Shown here piece by piece: positions 1 to 10,423 of a DNA stretch of 64,000 nt (positions are counted from its first letter, which is position 1; the number at the start of each line of letters is the position of its first letter). The notes beneath the pieces were generated by a model. That model searched no databases. It had not been told where the DNA came from and saw only the letters and a program-made list of their open reading frames with translations. The translations under genes were made by a program, and so were the position numbers. Source of the DNA: Tubulanus polymorphus (Eukaryota; Nemertea; Palaeonemertea; Tubulaniformes; Tubulanidae); the NCBI RefSeq assembly GCF_964204645.1, contig NC_134032.1:11836275-11900274 (forward strand). Direction: 5' to 3'.

Positions 1-2026
1 ATGGGGCCTGGGTTAAAAAATGTGAGTCACCCAGATCCAGTTCCACAGTCATAGGAATTTATTCAGACTTAAATCAGTTGATTTCGAATTCTTTAATTCT
101 GAGTTAAATCTTATGTTTTCGAACTGTTTAACTGTGTCCGGATTGCCAAGAACCTGTGGAAGCCGATCCAGGACCCAGTTCCACAGTTTGTGGGTAAGAT
201 TTAACTCTTTTAGATACGAAATCAGTTCATTTCCGATTACTTGAACTCTAAAAGAATCGTATCTTAACCCACAACTGCGGAACCGGGTCCAGGATGCTGA
301 TTCTTATGTCTCGTATTTTAACTAAACCGCAACACGAATGTTTCAAACATTTCTAGCATGAGTCACATACGTATGATTAATGTGCGTTCGTCGCTCACAA
401 ATTCTTCGTAATTTATTTTTCGCTCGATGCATGAACAAAAAATACTCAACTCACTTTTAGTCTAACAACTGCAGTTTTTGCCTGAAATTTTCTTCGAACA
501 AAATATCTATATTTGTTACTAAAATCAACTTCGTTTACTGCCAAGCCCATCTATGTGATCGTCAGAGACATTTGTTGTGGTTTAAGCCATGTTTTAAGGG
601 TGGAACTAGCAGTGTTTGGAAGTCGTCACTCGGTCACAGTTTGTATCGATGTGAATTTTCTTCGGACAGAGTTCATCGTAGGTGATTAAAATCAGTTCGG
701 ATTAAACAAGAAAGTTACCGAGTATCATTGGTTCAACTGTCTTCAAAATTAATCATGACAAAAGCCATGTTTAAAAAGTTGTCACAGTTTGTATCGATGC
801 GAATATTCTTCAGACAGAGTTCATCGTAGATGATTAAAATCCACATTTTAATGGAAAAAGTTGCAAAGCATCATCGGTTCGATTGTCTTAATTAACGATA
901 GTGTGAAGATATGTTTAGCTCTTTCGCTCATGTTTCCAATTCCAAGAATATCCAAATTACATTTGGAGCCATCCCTTTCTCCAGTGGATGGCTCCAAATG
1001 AGCTTGATTTTGGCTTCAGCTAAGAATGCCCATCGTGGCCCATCTGATTTGTGAACGAAAGATTCAGCCATTTTGTGACATTTACAATTTTGCCCGCTGG
1101 GTGGCGTGACCAAGGAGGTTCGCTGTAATAATATATTGTTTCCTGTTTTGCCCACTAGGCGGCGTCGATGCCCAATATTTCGTACGGACTTTATCGCAAT
1201 AATAGCGTCATGAACGTAGGTATATCCTACCTGGTGATATTTTTCAAAACCCAAAAATATATTCATTAAGATTTTACCACCGGTAACGGGTTTTATCGTT
1301 TTTACCTTCCAAAAATTTTATTTCTGTAAAAACATTAATCGTTCTTGGTTCCAGAGTTGTTTTTTGAAATTTACTCCGGAGTCAATAAGAGTGATTATTT
1401 TTAAGTAGTCTACTCAAGAGTCATATTAGATTCACAACTCTGTAACTGGGTCCTGTAAGATTTATTTTTTTCTTAAAGAAAATCACTCCACCACGGCAAA
1501 TCATGCTGGTAAAATTATTGAATTTCAAAGAAAAAAAATTGTTAATTTTTCCAAATTCGAATTCTATTCAGAGCCTGGCTTTGCAGACAGGTTTTACCTC
1601 AAACCTAGGCTACAGCCAATCATCAATCAATGAGTGACACCCCCCCCCCCGTTTCAAATTAAACCGGTTCTATGAAACCTTGGATAAAAGTTTATTAAGG
1701 TTTATAAACCTTGCCCTTGAAATTGAAACCCTCGGAACTTAACCTGAAATCATCAGTTGATTAATAATCTTTAAAAATTCAACATATTTTAAATTCTTTG
1801 TTAAACTAAATGAATAGAATTCTGAAATCTTCGGAGAAATTGTCTGTTAATTGGGGAGCAGACAAACTGCTTGGGTTTAGATTTGATTATTCATCATTCG
1901 GTTTGCACTCTTTTATCGCAGTTGAAGGTCGCATGGAGAAATGGGATTTTCATTTTAGCTCCGTAAACACCGAATTAGTTTCCTGAGTAATTCACGATGT
2001 TTCATTGAAAAATTTTCCATTTGTAG
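1..2026. other. Non-coding stretch upstream of the first recognised KIF13 exon
   Basis: No exon is recognisable here. The stretch is AT-rich and probably an intron of the kinesin gene, because the first exon found downstream encodes mid-tail and not an N-terminus. It holds scattered copies of a short dispersed repeat around the words CCACAACTGTGGAACTGG (about 150-290 and 1430-1455, both strands), the same repeat that is tandem at 4.42-4.62 kb. Two related segments with a shared GTTTGTATCGATG word lie at about 640-690 and 785-845. An open frame on the minus strand at 928-1266 has no protein-like composition. Confidence 0.5.
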
Positions 2027-2068
2027 ATGCTCCGTTCTGATTCGTATTGTCGCGGTCTAGACGAACAG
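2027..2068 (+). CDS. Candidate 42 nt microexon of the KIF13-like gene
   Basis: It is bounded by TTTGTAG and GTAATG, is open in phase 0 and encodes 14 residues beginning MLRSDSYC. It joins in frame to the next exon, which starts LRSESVADL. Being a multiple of three, it could be skipped without changing frame. Support is splice sites, frame and codon texture only. Confidence 0.45.
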
Positions 2069-5000
2069 GTAATGTTTCAAACCACCACCAGGGGGCGTCG
2101 GTCTGTGTGCAAACTTCTACTGCTTTTAGTGTTTAGAATACTGTTTTAAACTCACTTTCCTAAAAAAAAACAGTCGAAATAATTTCTGAGAAGTTTTGTA
2201 ATTTGTCTTAACTCGAAGCATGTTTTTCTCTGTTTATGGTCAAAATCTTGTTGCACTGAAGCACGAAACTCAGCTTGATGTCGTTTTTTACTAACTGAAA
2301 AAAAAAAGAATCGAATTTTACATGAAATTTAGGCTGAACGTTAAAATCAATATTCGTCGGACATTGTTCAGATATTTAAGATACGCATTATAAATATCTA
2401 GATTTATCGTTTACAGTTGAGATCGGAAAGCGTCGCGGACCTATCCCGATCCGACATAGGCGGCGCCAACGGACATCGGCGATCGTCGTCGAACGAACTG
2501 AAAGAAGACATCGACAAAGCAGTGAATCCGGCGTTGATTAATCTCGGTAAGCTCGGGGGGTTACCCGCATTCTCATCGCGAGGGTATCGCCATCGATACA
2601 GTCATATAATCATTGTTCCACGCTTCACTATTCTATGATAATATATACACCACGATTACGTGTCGAAAACTTTAAATGTGTTTCACCTTGCACTGAAATG
2701 GCTGCCTGCATAAATCCCCCTATGATGTCATCGAATATTACTATTTAATGATCGATGAACTGAAGTGTACCATTTCTCAAAGTATTCAACGTAGAAGTCA
2801 TGGCGATGATGTCATAGGTGGATATATGATGGCAGACATCTTTTTCGGGGAAACTTCTATACCGCGTATAGGGGCGAAAAAGTGTATACGCGGGAAATGG
2901 GCCTGTCATTAATTGGAGAAACGGGCTATAGGTGGAGTCGATAGTTACTACCGTCTCAGGAAAGATCATGTAACTGTTATGGTAGCCGCTGGTCAAGTCG
3001 GATCGTTTTGACTTCTTTTGACTTTTACGGGCAATATCTGGGATGGGTATTTAGCTGATCCTGATTTTCAGTATTTTGTCACGATTTTGTCCTGAAAATA
3101 CTGATTTGACGCATACAGAAATATGAAAGATGTTATTGACGGTCTTACCATTTGACCATTTTATTTCATACTTCAGTTAAATAAATGTTCCTTAAAAAAT
3201 ATTCAACTTGTTGCTGTTAGAACGTTGACCATTACAGAGCTGCCAATCTTTGAAAACTTTTCTGACATTGGCGGCCCTGTTACGGTTTATCTCTTTAAGT
3301 CTAGTGGTTAGTTAGTCAGATCCGACTTGAGTCTTTTGTAGTTTTTGCTTCGTAATGACGATTTAACGACAGGCTTTTTATCGAGGAGGCGCCTCGGGCC
3401 TGTCTGTCTGCAACAATACGGGAGTAGTGAACTGAAATCCTCACCTCTCTCTCTCCTCTCTCTCTCTCTCTCTTTCTCTTCTCTCAACTTGCCGCTGCTG
3501 AATCAATATTACAAATATATACATATATATATATATATATATACATATAACCGATACTTGAGTTAATTTTTCACGCTAATATTTTTGATTTCTCGTCAGC
3601 TCACTAGATGTCTCTGCTTGTCTTTCAGCGCGCCCTACGTTCTTGAATCTGAGATCCAACACATACACCAACTCCAAAAGTATGTCTGTCTATCACTAGG
3701 TGTCTCCACTGTCCATACATACATCACTGTATCCACATTTCACTAGCATCTCCCCCACCTCCCCTTACCCCCTTAAAGCTCCTAAGGCCCTTCATTATCA
3801 TTTCATATACCCACCCCCTAAACGCGACCTCCCCATAAAATTGTTAGCTTCATCAATTCACTTTTAGTCATATTTTTTCAGAAGTAAACCAAATTCATAT
3901 ACATGTATCAGGAATTTTTGCGAAATTTATTTTCAAAAATTTCCGCCATAAAATGAACAGTGAAAATTTGTCAAAAGCAATTTTTGAAAATTTGTCAGAA
4001 AAAATTTTTAGATTTTGATCCTCTATGAATCAACGATTGGATTCAAGTTATTTCGAAAATTCATTATAAAGTGTGTGCGGAAATGAATCTAGAAATGAAT
4101 TCGGAAGAAAAGAAACTTAGAAATTTCTAGAAGAAAATTAGTTTTTAGTGTTAGACTAGACAGACTTACAACTAGCGCCCCCACACAGCAACGATGTGAA
4201 ATGCATGTGACACGACTTTGATATTTAATATCTCTATATTTTAAAAAGTTTTTTTGAAGCATGTAAAATTCTTACCAGTTTATCATATTTTTCTATATTC
4301 AACATATCTTTATACATGTCAATTATTCTTGTATATGACAAGAAAAGTATATGGCAGAAAATTGTAATTATTGTTCGAAAAATTGATTATTTTTTCAATA
4401 AAATTCAACTGAATCCAAATTGAATCAAATTAAACCAACACAACTGTGGAATTGGATCCAGAGTCAAATAAAACCCACACAATTGTGGAGCTGGATTCAG
4501 ATTCAAATTTAACCCACACAAGTAGAACTGGATTTCAGAGTCGAATTAAACCCACACAACTGTGCAACTGGATTCAGAGTCAGATTAAATCCATACAACT
4601 GTGGAACTGGGTGCTTTGGAGATAAAAAATATGTTTACAATTTTTTGCCTATTTTATATCCATCTATATTTTTATCTTTATATGATATATTGTTTCTTTC
4701 AGAAATGATTTATTTCTATTTCCTTTTTATTATTCTCTTTATTTTCTCTGAATATGCCATATATATACATTTACATATTATGTACTTTTTCTCTAAATTT
4801 TTAGCAAGTTTGTATTTTTGCCTGGAATGAATGAGCATGTATTTTCTCTACTGTTATAGGACTGGGTCCTAGGGATGAATCTTTACCTGAGCCCAGTTTT
4901 ATAGACTGGGTTTCTAAGTTATCTCTCTGAATAAATCTTTAAGTTGGTCCAAGTTTCAAAGACTAAGTATCCAAGTTATCCCTAGAATCTTTAACTTGCT

Positions 5001-8000
5001 CCGAGTTTTAATGACCGGTTAGTAAAGTTATCCCTTGGGATAGATCTTCAACTGGGGCCCGGTCTTATACACTGGATATCGAAGTTATTCTTGGAATAAA
5101 TCTTTAACTTGGATCCTGTTTAAAGACTGGGTATCAAAGTCAATCCTAGGGATAAATCTTTAACTTGGACCAGGTTACTTAGACTGGGTATCAAAGCTAT
5201 CGCTACTACAACAACTAATTTTATGATGACAACTAGCCGATGATATCTCAGATCCTTCAAACCATGAGTCCTCCGCAAGATCACCGAAAATGTTCAATGT
5301 ATCGACCCGAATGTTAATTATGATTATTCTAATTATTACAATTTTTATTATTATTATTATTATTATTGTGATGATTTATTTTAATATGTTATGTTGTGAG
5401 AGGCACGGTGTTTTCAACCAACCCCCGAAATCGTATGTTTTCTAATAGTTTTTGTCATGTTTTTGTCCGAGATATTAGTGGTATGATATACAACGACCCA
5501 AAAACATTCGCTAACCTGAGTTTGAGTGGCTGTAATTCATGTGTATTAAATCTTTCGAATGTGTTTGTTAATTGCAGCCTCACCGAAGAATACGATCAGT
5601 CCTCAACCGACCAAATTCGTGAAACCGATGAGGACTTTACTGGAAGAGCAGCACGTCAGAGAAACGAAACCTTTATTACGTCATGAGGAATCCGATGTAT
5701 GTATGCCTCCTCACTGCATCAGTCCCTCCCTCTACTCTCTCTCTCTCTCTCTCCCTTTCTCCCTACTCTCCCTCCCTCCCTCCCCTCTCCCTTTCTCCCT
5801 ACTCTCCCTCTCTCTCCCTCCCCTCCCTCTCTCCCTTTCTCCCTACTCTCCCTCTACTCCCTCCCTCTACTCCCTCCCTCCCTCCCTCTACTCCCTCCCT
5901 CCCTCCCTCCCTTAGTTCCGTGCTTAACGACATATTTGTAGAGGAGCTGTGTGAACCTGAGCCAGTTGCTCAGCCATAGCTATATGAAGCTATGATTAAA
6001 GACCAGTCTAAGACCATCTGAATTAATGCAAATCTTACAACTTGAGACCAGTCTTAAGATTTATGACCAACCTGAGCCCTGGTGTCGAATCAGTGAAAAG
6101 CAAAGACATATAGTTTTAAGGTTAACTACATTATGAGCTTTCGCTAGTAGCTTCAGAGTAGCTTCATCATTTAGCTTATTTACCTAATGAAGCTACTATA
6201 CATTAGTAGCGAAAGCCTGTTCTCTTAGATGAATCTAGTTAACCTTGAAAGTAAAAGAACTATTTGTCTTCACATGTTACTGTTTCATTGCTTTATCTCC
6301 ACTCTCAATCTCTCGTCTCTTTCTGTCTCCTGCATCTCTTTTCCACCTTCTCTACTCTCCTCGCGAACTCTTCCTTCCCTACTTTATCATTTCCGCCCCT
6401 CCCCCGACCCCTCATCCTTCAATCACACTCATCATTCTTAGGAAAATTTTGATTATCATATGTTTTCTATTTCACAGTCGGCAGACGAATTCGATTCCCC
6501 GAAACATCTGCCGAAGAAACACACCAGTCAACTGAACGCGCTCAGCTCCGACGACGAATTCCAAGAATTTGAAACCTATCGCCCGGAAGAGCCGCCGTCG
6601 GGGGACAGGGAAGATGCCTCCGTTCACCAGACGGGGGCGCCACAATCGTCAAAACTGACTAGCGACTCGCGCGCCGATAGCATGACACATTCCTCGACGA
6701 CGGAAAGCCTGAACGATATACAAGCCGCGAAAAGTTTCACGCCGAGCATGACCTCGAGCGGCTACGGTTCGCAAGCCGTCTCCACGTTGACCTTGAGCTC
6801 GGAGGATTCGGGCAGTATACGAAGTATGAGCGTTGAAGAAACGCCCGAACTAGAGGCGACGTCTGGCAGCGGTGCCGGCGAGAAATCGCCGAACATTCCC
6901 GAACAACAACAGACGGAGCAGCAGCGGCGCGGCGACGTCGTCAACGACAACGCAAATTCCTCGGAGAAAACGCCCGTCGCGAATCTGATCAACCTCGAGC
7001 TCGATTCGCCGCGCGAAACGGTGTCGCCGAACGACGTTATTAGTCCGACGATTAAAGATCTGCAAGAGATCGATTTCAGTTGCAACAGCGTCGGTGCCGA
7101 AGAGAAGAAGTTAGAAACGGCGACCGGAGGTCAAGTTACCGGAGAAACAGGCGTGGGGAGACAGAATGTCGGAGAAGCTGGAATGGTGAGACAGAATGCT
7201 CCGATCAGACAGACGATTGTGAAAGATGCGAATGGAAACGACGAAATGGTTGATGTTTACAGCGAAAGCGCGATGGACGAATTGGAGAGGTTGGCTCCGG
7301 ATGAACCACAAACAGCGGCACCGCCTAAGACAGACGACACTATCGTCGAAGGCAACGAGCTTCCGGAATCGACGGAATCGATCGATTCAGTCGTCGTGAA
7401 CGAATCGAAATTGGTGGCGGCGTCTGTTGTGGTCGCCCAGCAGCCGGCGACTCATAATGTCGTCATCGATGCGTCGCGGAGGCACTCGACGACTGACGCG
7501 GTCGTGCGTCGCGCCAAGAAAGACGGTAAGACGCGCGCCGAAGTTCGCAAGTCGTTGAATCTCGACCCGCGTTTGGCGAACGCTCGCAAACAGGAAGTGT
7601 GGGAGAAACGTCAAAGCATGCCGGAGAATAAACTGACGAAGTTGGCCGCGTCGGCGACGCAGAAATCCGGGCAGCGATCGTCGCCGCTGACGGCGTCCCG
7701 ATCCGGGGATAGTCTGTCAGTCAAACAGAAGAAGGCGGAGTTAGAAGGAGCGATTGATGGGGATATGAATAATTCTAGTCAGCATTCATTGGATAGTTTG
7801 GATTCCGAACGGAAATCGGAAACGCACGAAGGTTACATATCAGGTGAGTAAACCAAACTCAGATCCTCACTTGCCACAAGTGGAATCATCTATTATCACA
7901 GTAGTTGATGTCCTATTGCACACTAGAGACACCTGGTGGATCATCACTTGCTACAGCTGGAATCCTCAAATATCACAGTAGTTGATGTCCTACTGCACAC

Positions 8001-9929
8001 TAGAGACACCTGGTGGATCATCACTTGCTACAGCTGGAATCCTCAAATATCACAGTAGTTGATGTCCTATTGCACACTAGAGACACCTGGTGGATCATCA
8101 CTTGCTACAGCTGGAATCCTCAAATATCACAGTAGTTGATGTCCTACTGCACACTAGAGACACCTGGTGGATCATCACTTGCTACAGCTGGAATCCTCAA
8201 ATATCACAGTAGTTGATGTCCTATTGCTCACTAGAGACACCTGGTGGATCATCACTTGCTACAGCTGGAATCCTCAAATATCACAGTAGTTGATGTCCTA
8301 TTGCACACTAGAGACACCTGGTGGATCATCACTTGCTACAGCTGGAATCCTCAAATATCACAGTAGTTGATGTCCTATTGCACACTAGAGACACCTGGTG
8401 GATCATCACTTGCTACAGCTGGAATCCTCAAATATCACAGTAGTTGATGTCCTACTGCACACTAGAGACACCTGGTGGATCATCACTTGCTACAGCTGGA
8501 ATCCTCAAATATCACAGTAGTTGATGTCCTATTGCACACTAGAGACACCTGGTGGATCATCACTTGCTACAGCTGGAATCCTCAAATATCACAGTAGTTG
8601 ATGTCCTACTGCACACTAGAGACACCTGGTGGATCATCACTTGCTACAGCTGGAATCCTCAAATATCACAGTAGTTGATGTCCTATTGCACACTAGAGAC
8701 ACCTGGTGGATCCTCACTCGCCACAAGTAGAATCTTCTAAAGCCACTATAGTTGATGTCCACGTCTCACTAGCATACCTGGTGGATCCTCACTTGCCACA
8801 AGTGGAATCCTCTCATACCCCAGTAGTTGATATCCTACTGCACGCTAGCTCACCTGGTGGATCCTCACTTGCCACAAGTGGAATCCTCTCATACCCCAGT
8901 AGTTGATGTCCTACTGCACGCTAGCTCACCTGGTGGATCCTCACTTGCCACAAGTGGAATCCTCTCATACCCCAGTAGTTGATGTCCTACTGCACACTAG
9001 CTCACCTGGTGGATCCTCACAAATAGAATCCAAACTCTCATATTCATACGTTTCACATGTATTTTTTCACTGCAGATGGAGATGATTCGATGAGCATGTG
9101 TTCATTCGGTAGCCGTGCTGACCTTGACCGTCTGCACAATACTCCGATACCGTCGTGGATACAGGTCGGAGAGAGTGTACTTGTTACTTCCTCCGACGGA
9201 GGACCGATGAAAACTGGAGTCGTTAAGTTTCTCGGAATGACAGAATTCGCGGCCGGTCAGTGGGTTGGGTTAGAACTCGATCAACGTGAAGGTAAAATTT
9301 TTTTCCTAGTCTTTTGACCTATTTTGCAGACCCTATTTGTTAAATCTTCAGTTTTGAGTGAGCTCATTGGTGAAAATCAAAATGCTCAATAAACTAGCAG
9401 TTCAGGTCAACAATTGAGTTAGCTCTAAACCAGTTTCAAATTTAAACCTGTAACTCCTGAATCAATTAAGATAAACCGATTCGATGATCAAATTAACAGT
9501 AAATAATTGAGTTAATCCTTTTTGTGAAAACGCAGGATTTAAGTTTATAGAATCACTACCTTAGGTTTACTGAATTGTTGAATAATTATTATAAATAATT
9601 CAAATATGAATCACTGTTTACGAAAAAATTTAGCAGACTTGGAGGTAATTTTTCAAAAATAAAAAATGTTATTACATATTTTCTGAATAATTCCAGGTAA
9701 AAACGATGGTTCTGTGAAGGGAGTTCGTTATTTCAAATGTCGATCGCGTCACGGAATTTTCGTACGTCACGACAAACTGATCATGGATAAAAAACGTCGC
9801 CGCTCAAAAGCCTCGCAACAATCGTCGTCGGGGTCAACGCTACGCCGTAGCAACCCGAATCTGAGCGGTTCGACCCAACGTTTAAACGATTCGGGGAGCA
9901 TCAAACGAAACGGCGGTAAAAAGAAGTAA
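2027..9929 (+). CDS. KIF13B-like: KIF13/kinesin-73-type kinesin, C-terminal part (seven exons)
   Basis: This is the tail of a kinesin-3 family motor of the KIF13 type, plus-end-directed microtubule cargo motors that end in a CAP-Gly domain. Proposed exons are 2027-2068, 2417-2546, 3629-3679, 5578-5696, 6478-7843, 9076-9291 and 9697-9929, all with GT/AG borders. The reading frame stays open across every junction and the total is 2157 nt, giving 718 codons plus TAA at 9927-9929. The protein runs from a Ser/Arg-rich segment, through a conserved stretch with PTKFVKPMRTLLEE, a long acidic and Ser-rich disordered exon, then CAP-Gly, then a basic Ser/Lys tail. The GKNDG signature of CAP-Gly is split by the last intron. 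The motor, FHA and MAGUK-binding regions would lie upstream of the window. KIF13 is favoured over CLIP or dynactin because the CAP-Gly domain is C-terminal and follows a kinesin-like tail; the A/B paralogue is not resolved. Confidence 0.8.
2417..2546 (+). CDS. KIF13-like exon, Ser/Arg-rich tail segment
   Basis: The acceptor is TTTACAG and the donor is G|GTAAGC. It begins in phase 0, encodes LRSESVADLSRSDIGG and about 27 further residues ending in ALINL, and leaves one base that is completed by the exon at 3629. The exon is clearly GC-richer than its flanks. The RRSSSNEL stretch looks like a basophilic kinase-site context, which is inference only. Confidence 0.75.
2547..3628 (+). other. KIF13-like intron
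   Basis: No additional exon is recognised. It contains a (CT)n tract at about 3440-3482 and an (AT)n tract at about 3520-3545. An 83-codon open frame on the minus strand (2745-2996) has no supporting features. Confidence 0.5.
3440..3545. repeat. CT and AT microsatellites
   Basis: A (CT)n-rich run near 3440-3482 is followed by an (AT)n run near 3520-3545, about 85 bases before the short exon at 3629. Confidence 0.85.
3629..3679 (+). CDS. KIF13-like short exon
   Basis: A 51 nt exon with acceptor CTTTCAG and donor AAAA|GTATGT. Together with the one-base overhang from the previous exon it encodes ARPTFLNLRSNTYTNSK and leaves one base. The match of overhangs on both sides supports it despite its small size. 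Confidence 0.7.
4420..4620. repeat. About 43 bp tandem repeat in KIF13-like intron
   Basis: Roughly five diverged units built on AAACCCACACAACTGTGG then AACTGGATTCAGAGTC. Related single copies, also inverted, lie near 30-60, 150-190, 260-290 and 1430-1455, so this is a dispersed family locally expanded. Confidence 0.75.
4861..5200. repeat. About 57 bp tandem repeat in KIF13-like intron
   Basis: Six to seven diverged units (starts near 4861, 4905, 4964, 5016, 5073, 5128, 5185) share ACTGGGTATCAAAGTTATCC, then GGATAAATCTTTAACTTGG and a TTTTATAGACTGG-like end. The same words occur near 12670, in a hairpin at 21630-21752 and near 54980-55030, so this is an expanded piece of a dispersed fold-back family. 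Confidence 0.75.
5578..5696 (+). CDS. KIF13-like exon with PTKFVKPMRTLLEE motif
   Basis: The acceptor is TTAATTGCAG and the donor is GAT|GTATGT. It completes a codon with the preceding overhang, encodes 40 residues including PTKFVKPMRTLLEEQ, and ends on a codon boundary so that it joins EESD to SADEFD in the next exon. The next 200 bases of intron are an extreme CT-rich tract. Confidence 0.75.
5725..5915. repeat. CT/CCCT-rich low-complexity tract
   Basis: An almost pure pyrimidine run of CTCTCTCCC, CTCCCTCCC and CTACTCCCT variants begins about 30 bases after the donor of the exon at 5578-5696. Long open frames through it (Ser/Leu/Pro only) are artefacts. Confidence 0.9.
6118..6246. repeat. 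Hairpin (fold-back) MITE-like element in intron
   Basis: Inverted arms read AAGGTTAACTA ... GCTTTCGCTA on the left and the complement TAGCGAAAGC ... TAGTTAACCTT on the right, with an inner GTAGCTTC/GAAGCTAC pair. About 130 bp. No target duplication was established. Confidence 0.6.
6478..7843 (+). CDS. KIF13-like large disordered exon (about 455 residues)
   Basis: The acceptor is TATTTCACAG and the donor is CAG|GTGAGT. It encodes a long low-complexity region rich in Ser, Glu, Asp and Thr that is likely unstructured. It starts with an acidic cluster (SSDDEFQEFE) and includes a glycine/valine repeat (GGQVTGETGVGRQNVGEAG) and a basic patch near the end (RRAKKDGKTRAEVRKSLNLD). An upstream in-frame ATG at 6460 lies inside the polypyrimidine and acceptor region and is not a start. 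It is strongly GC-biased against its introns. Long open frames on the opposite strand are by-products of this codon bias. Confidence 0.8.
7858..9025 (+). repeat. 75-77 bp minisatellite array in the intron before the CAP-Gly exon
   Basis: About fifteen head-to-tail units. The word ACCTGGTGGATC starts at 7931, 8008, 8085, 8162, 8239, 8316, 8393, 8470, 8547, 8624 and 8701 (exactly 77 bp apart) and then at 8776, 8852, 8928 and 9004 (75-76 bp). The first block is nearly identical (CATCACTTGCTACAGCTGGA) and the last block is a second subfamily (CCTCACTTGCCACAAGTGGA). A C/T variant (CTACTG or CTATTG) partly alternates between units, which suggests dimer-scale duplication. The array ends about 50 bases before the exon. 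Confidence 0.95.
9076..9291 (+). CDS. KIF13-like exon, first half of the CAP-Gly domain
   Basis: The acceptor is TTTTCACTGCAG and the donor is GAAG|GTAAAA. It encodes a short linker (DDSMSMCSFGSRADL), then IPSWIQVGESVLVT, and then the CAP-Gly core TGVVKFLGMTEFAAGQWVGL followed by ELDQREG. The aromatic and glycine spacing is that of CAP-Gly domains, which bind EEY/F tails of tubulin or EB proteins. The domain is interrupted just before the GKNDG signature. Confidence 0.9.
9697..9929 (+). CDS. KIF13-like terminal exon: CAP-Gly second half and basic tail
   Basis: The acceptor is AATTCCAG. The split codon restores glycine and gives GKNDGSVKGVRYFKC, the defining CAP-Gly signature, then RHGIFVRHDKL. 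A Lys/Arg/Ser-rich tail (KKRRRSKASQQSSSGS and onward) closes the protein at TAA 9927-9929. The basic tail could add electrostatic microtubule binding (inference). Confidence 0.9.
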
Positions 9930-10135
9930 ATGGAAAAAAAGTGTTTTTAAAATTCTTTCTTTAATCGGAGCGTAATGTAATAACGATTATGATAATACTC
10001 GGACTGGTTACCGCGCCGCGATGGGATTAGTGTAGATTCGGACATGTTGCCGCGTCGGGCAGGCGGAAGCGTACGCAACAGAGTGATAGGTTCAGAAACA
10101 GCAGGAATTATAGCGTTTAGCAAAAACAGTGTTAA

Positions 10136-10423
10136 CCCTTTCAGTGCTGGCTAATCAATACCCTATAGTGCTGGAGATAATTTGAAATATCTGAAAAATT
10201 CCACCCTAGCGTGTTGAATAATGGGAATACCACTATAGTGCGTCTACACCGTGGCGCGGTGTATCGTTAGTTACTAGTATTTCATTATGTTTGACAGGTG
10301 CTGCCATCTTTCAATAGAGATAAAAACTAATTACTAATTACACCAATACACCGCAATATGGTGTACTAGCAAAATCCATCACCGATTCATACACCGCACT
10401 GCGGTGTAGATGCACTGAAAGGG
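10136..10423. mobile_element. piggyBac-like MITE with TTAA target duplication
   Basis: The 288 bp element has termini CCCTTTCAGTGC and its exact complement GCACTGAAAGGG. It is flanked on both sides by TTAA (10132-10135 and 10424-10427). TTAA duplication and a CCC-starting inverted terminus are hallmarks of piggyBac-type transposition. Subterminal inverted motifs (GTCTACACCG and CGGTGTAGA) extend the symmetry. It has no coding capacity and lies in the KIF13-like 3' region. Confidence 0.7.

Noticed and set aside
5559-5979. Pro/Ser/Leu-rich open frames
   Set aside because: Produced by a CT-rich low-complexity tract; only 5578-5696 is coding, in one frame.
6762-7614. Minus-strand open frames opposite the kinesin exon
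   Set aside because: By-products of GC-biased codons of the large exon; no splice sites or domains.
7858-9025. CRISPR-like regular repeat
   Set aside because: Units are contiguous 75-77 bp copies without unique spacers, inside a eukaryotic intron; it is a minisatellite.
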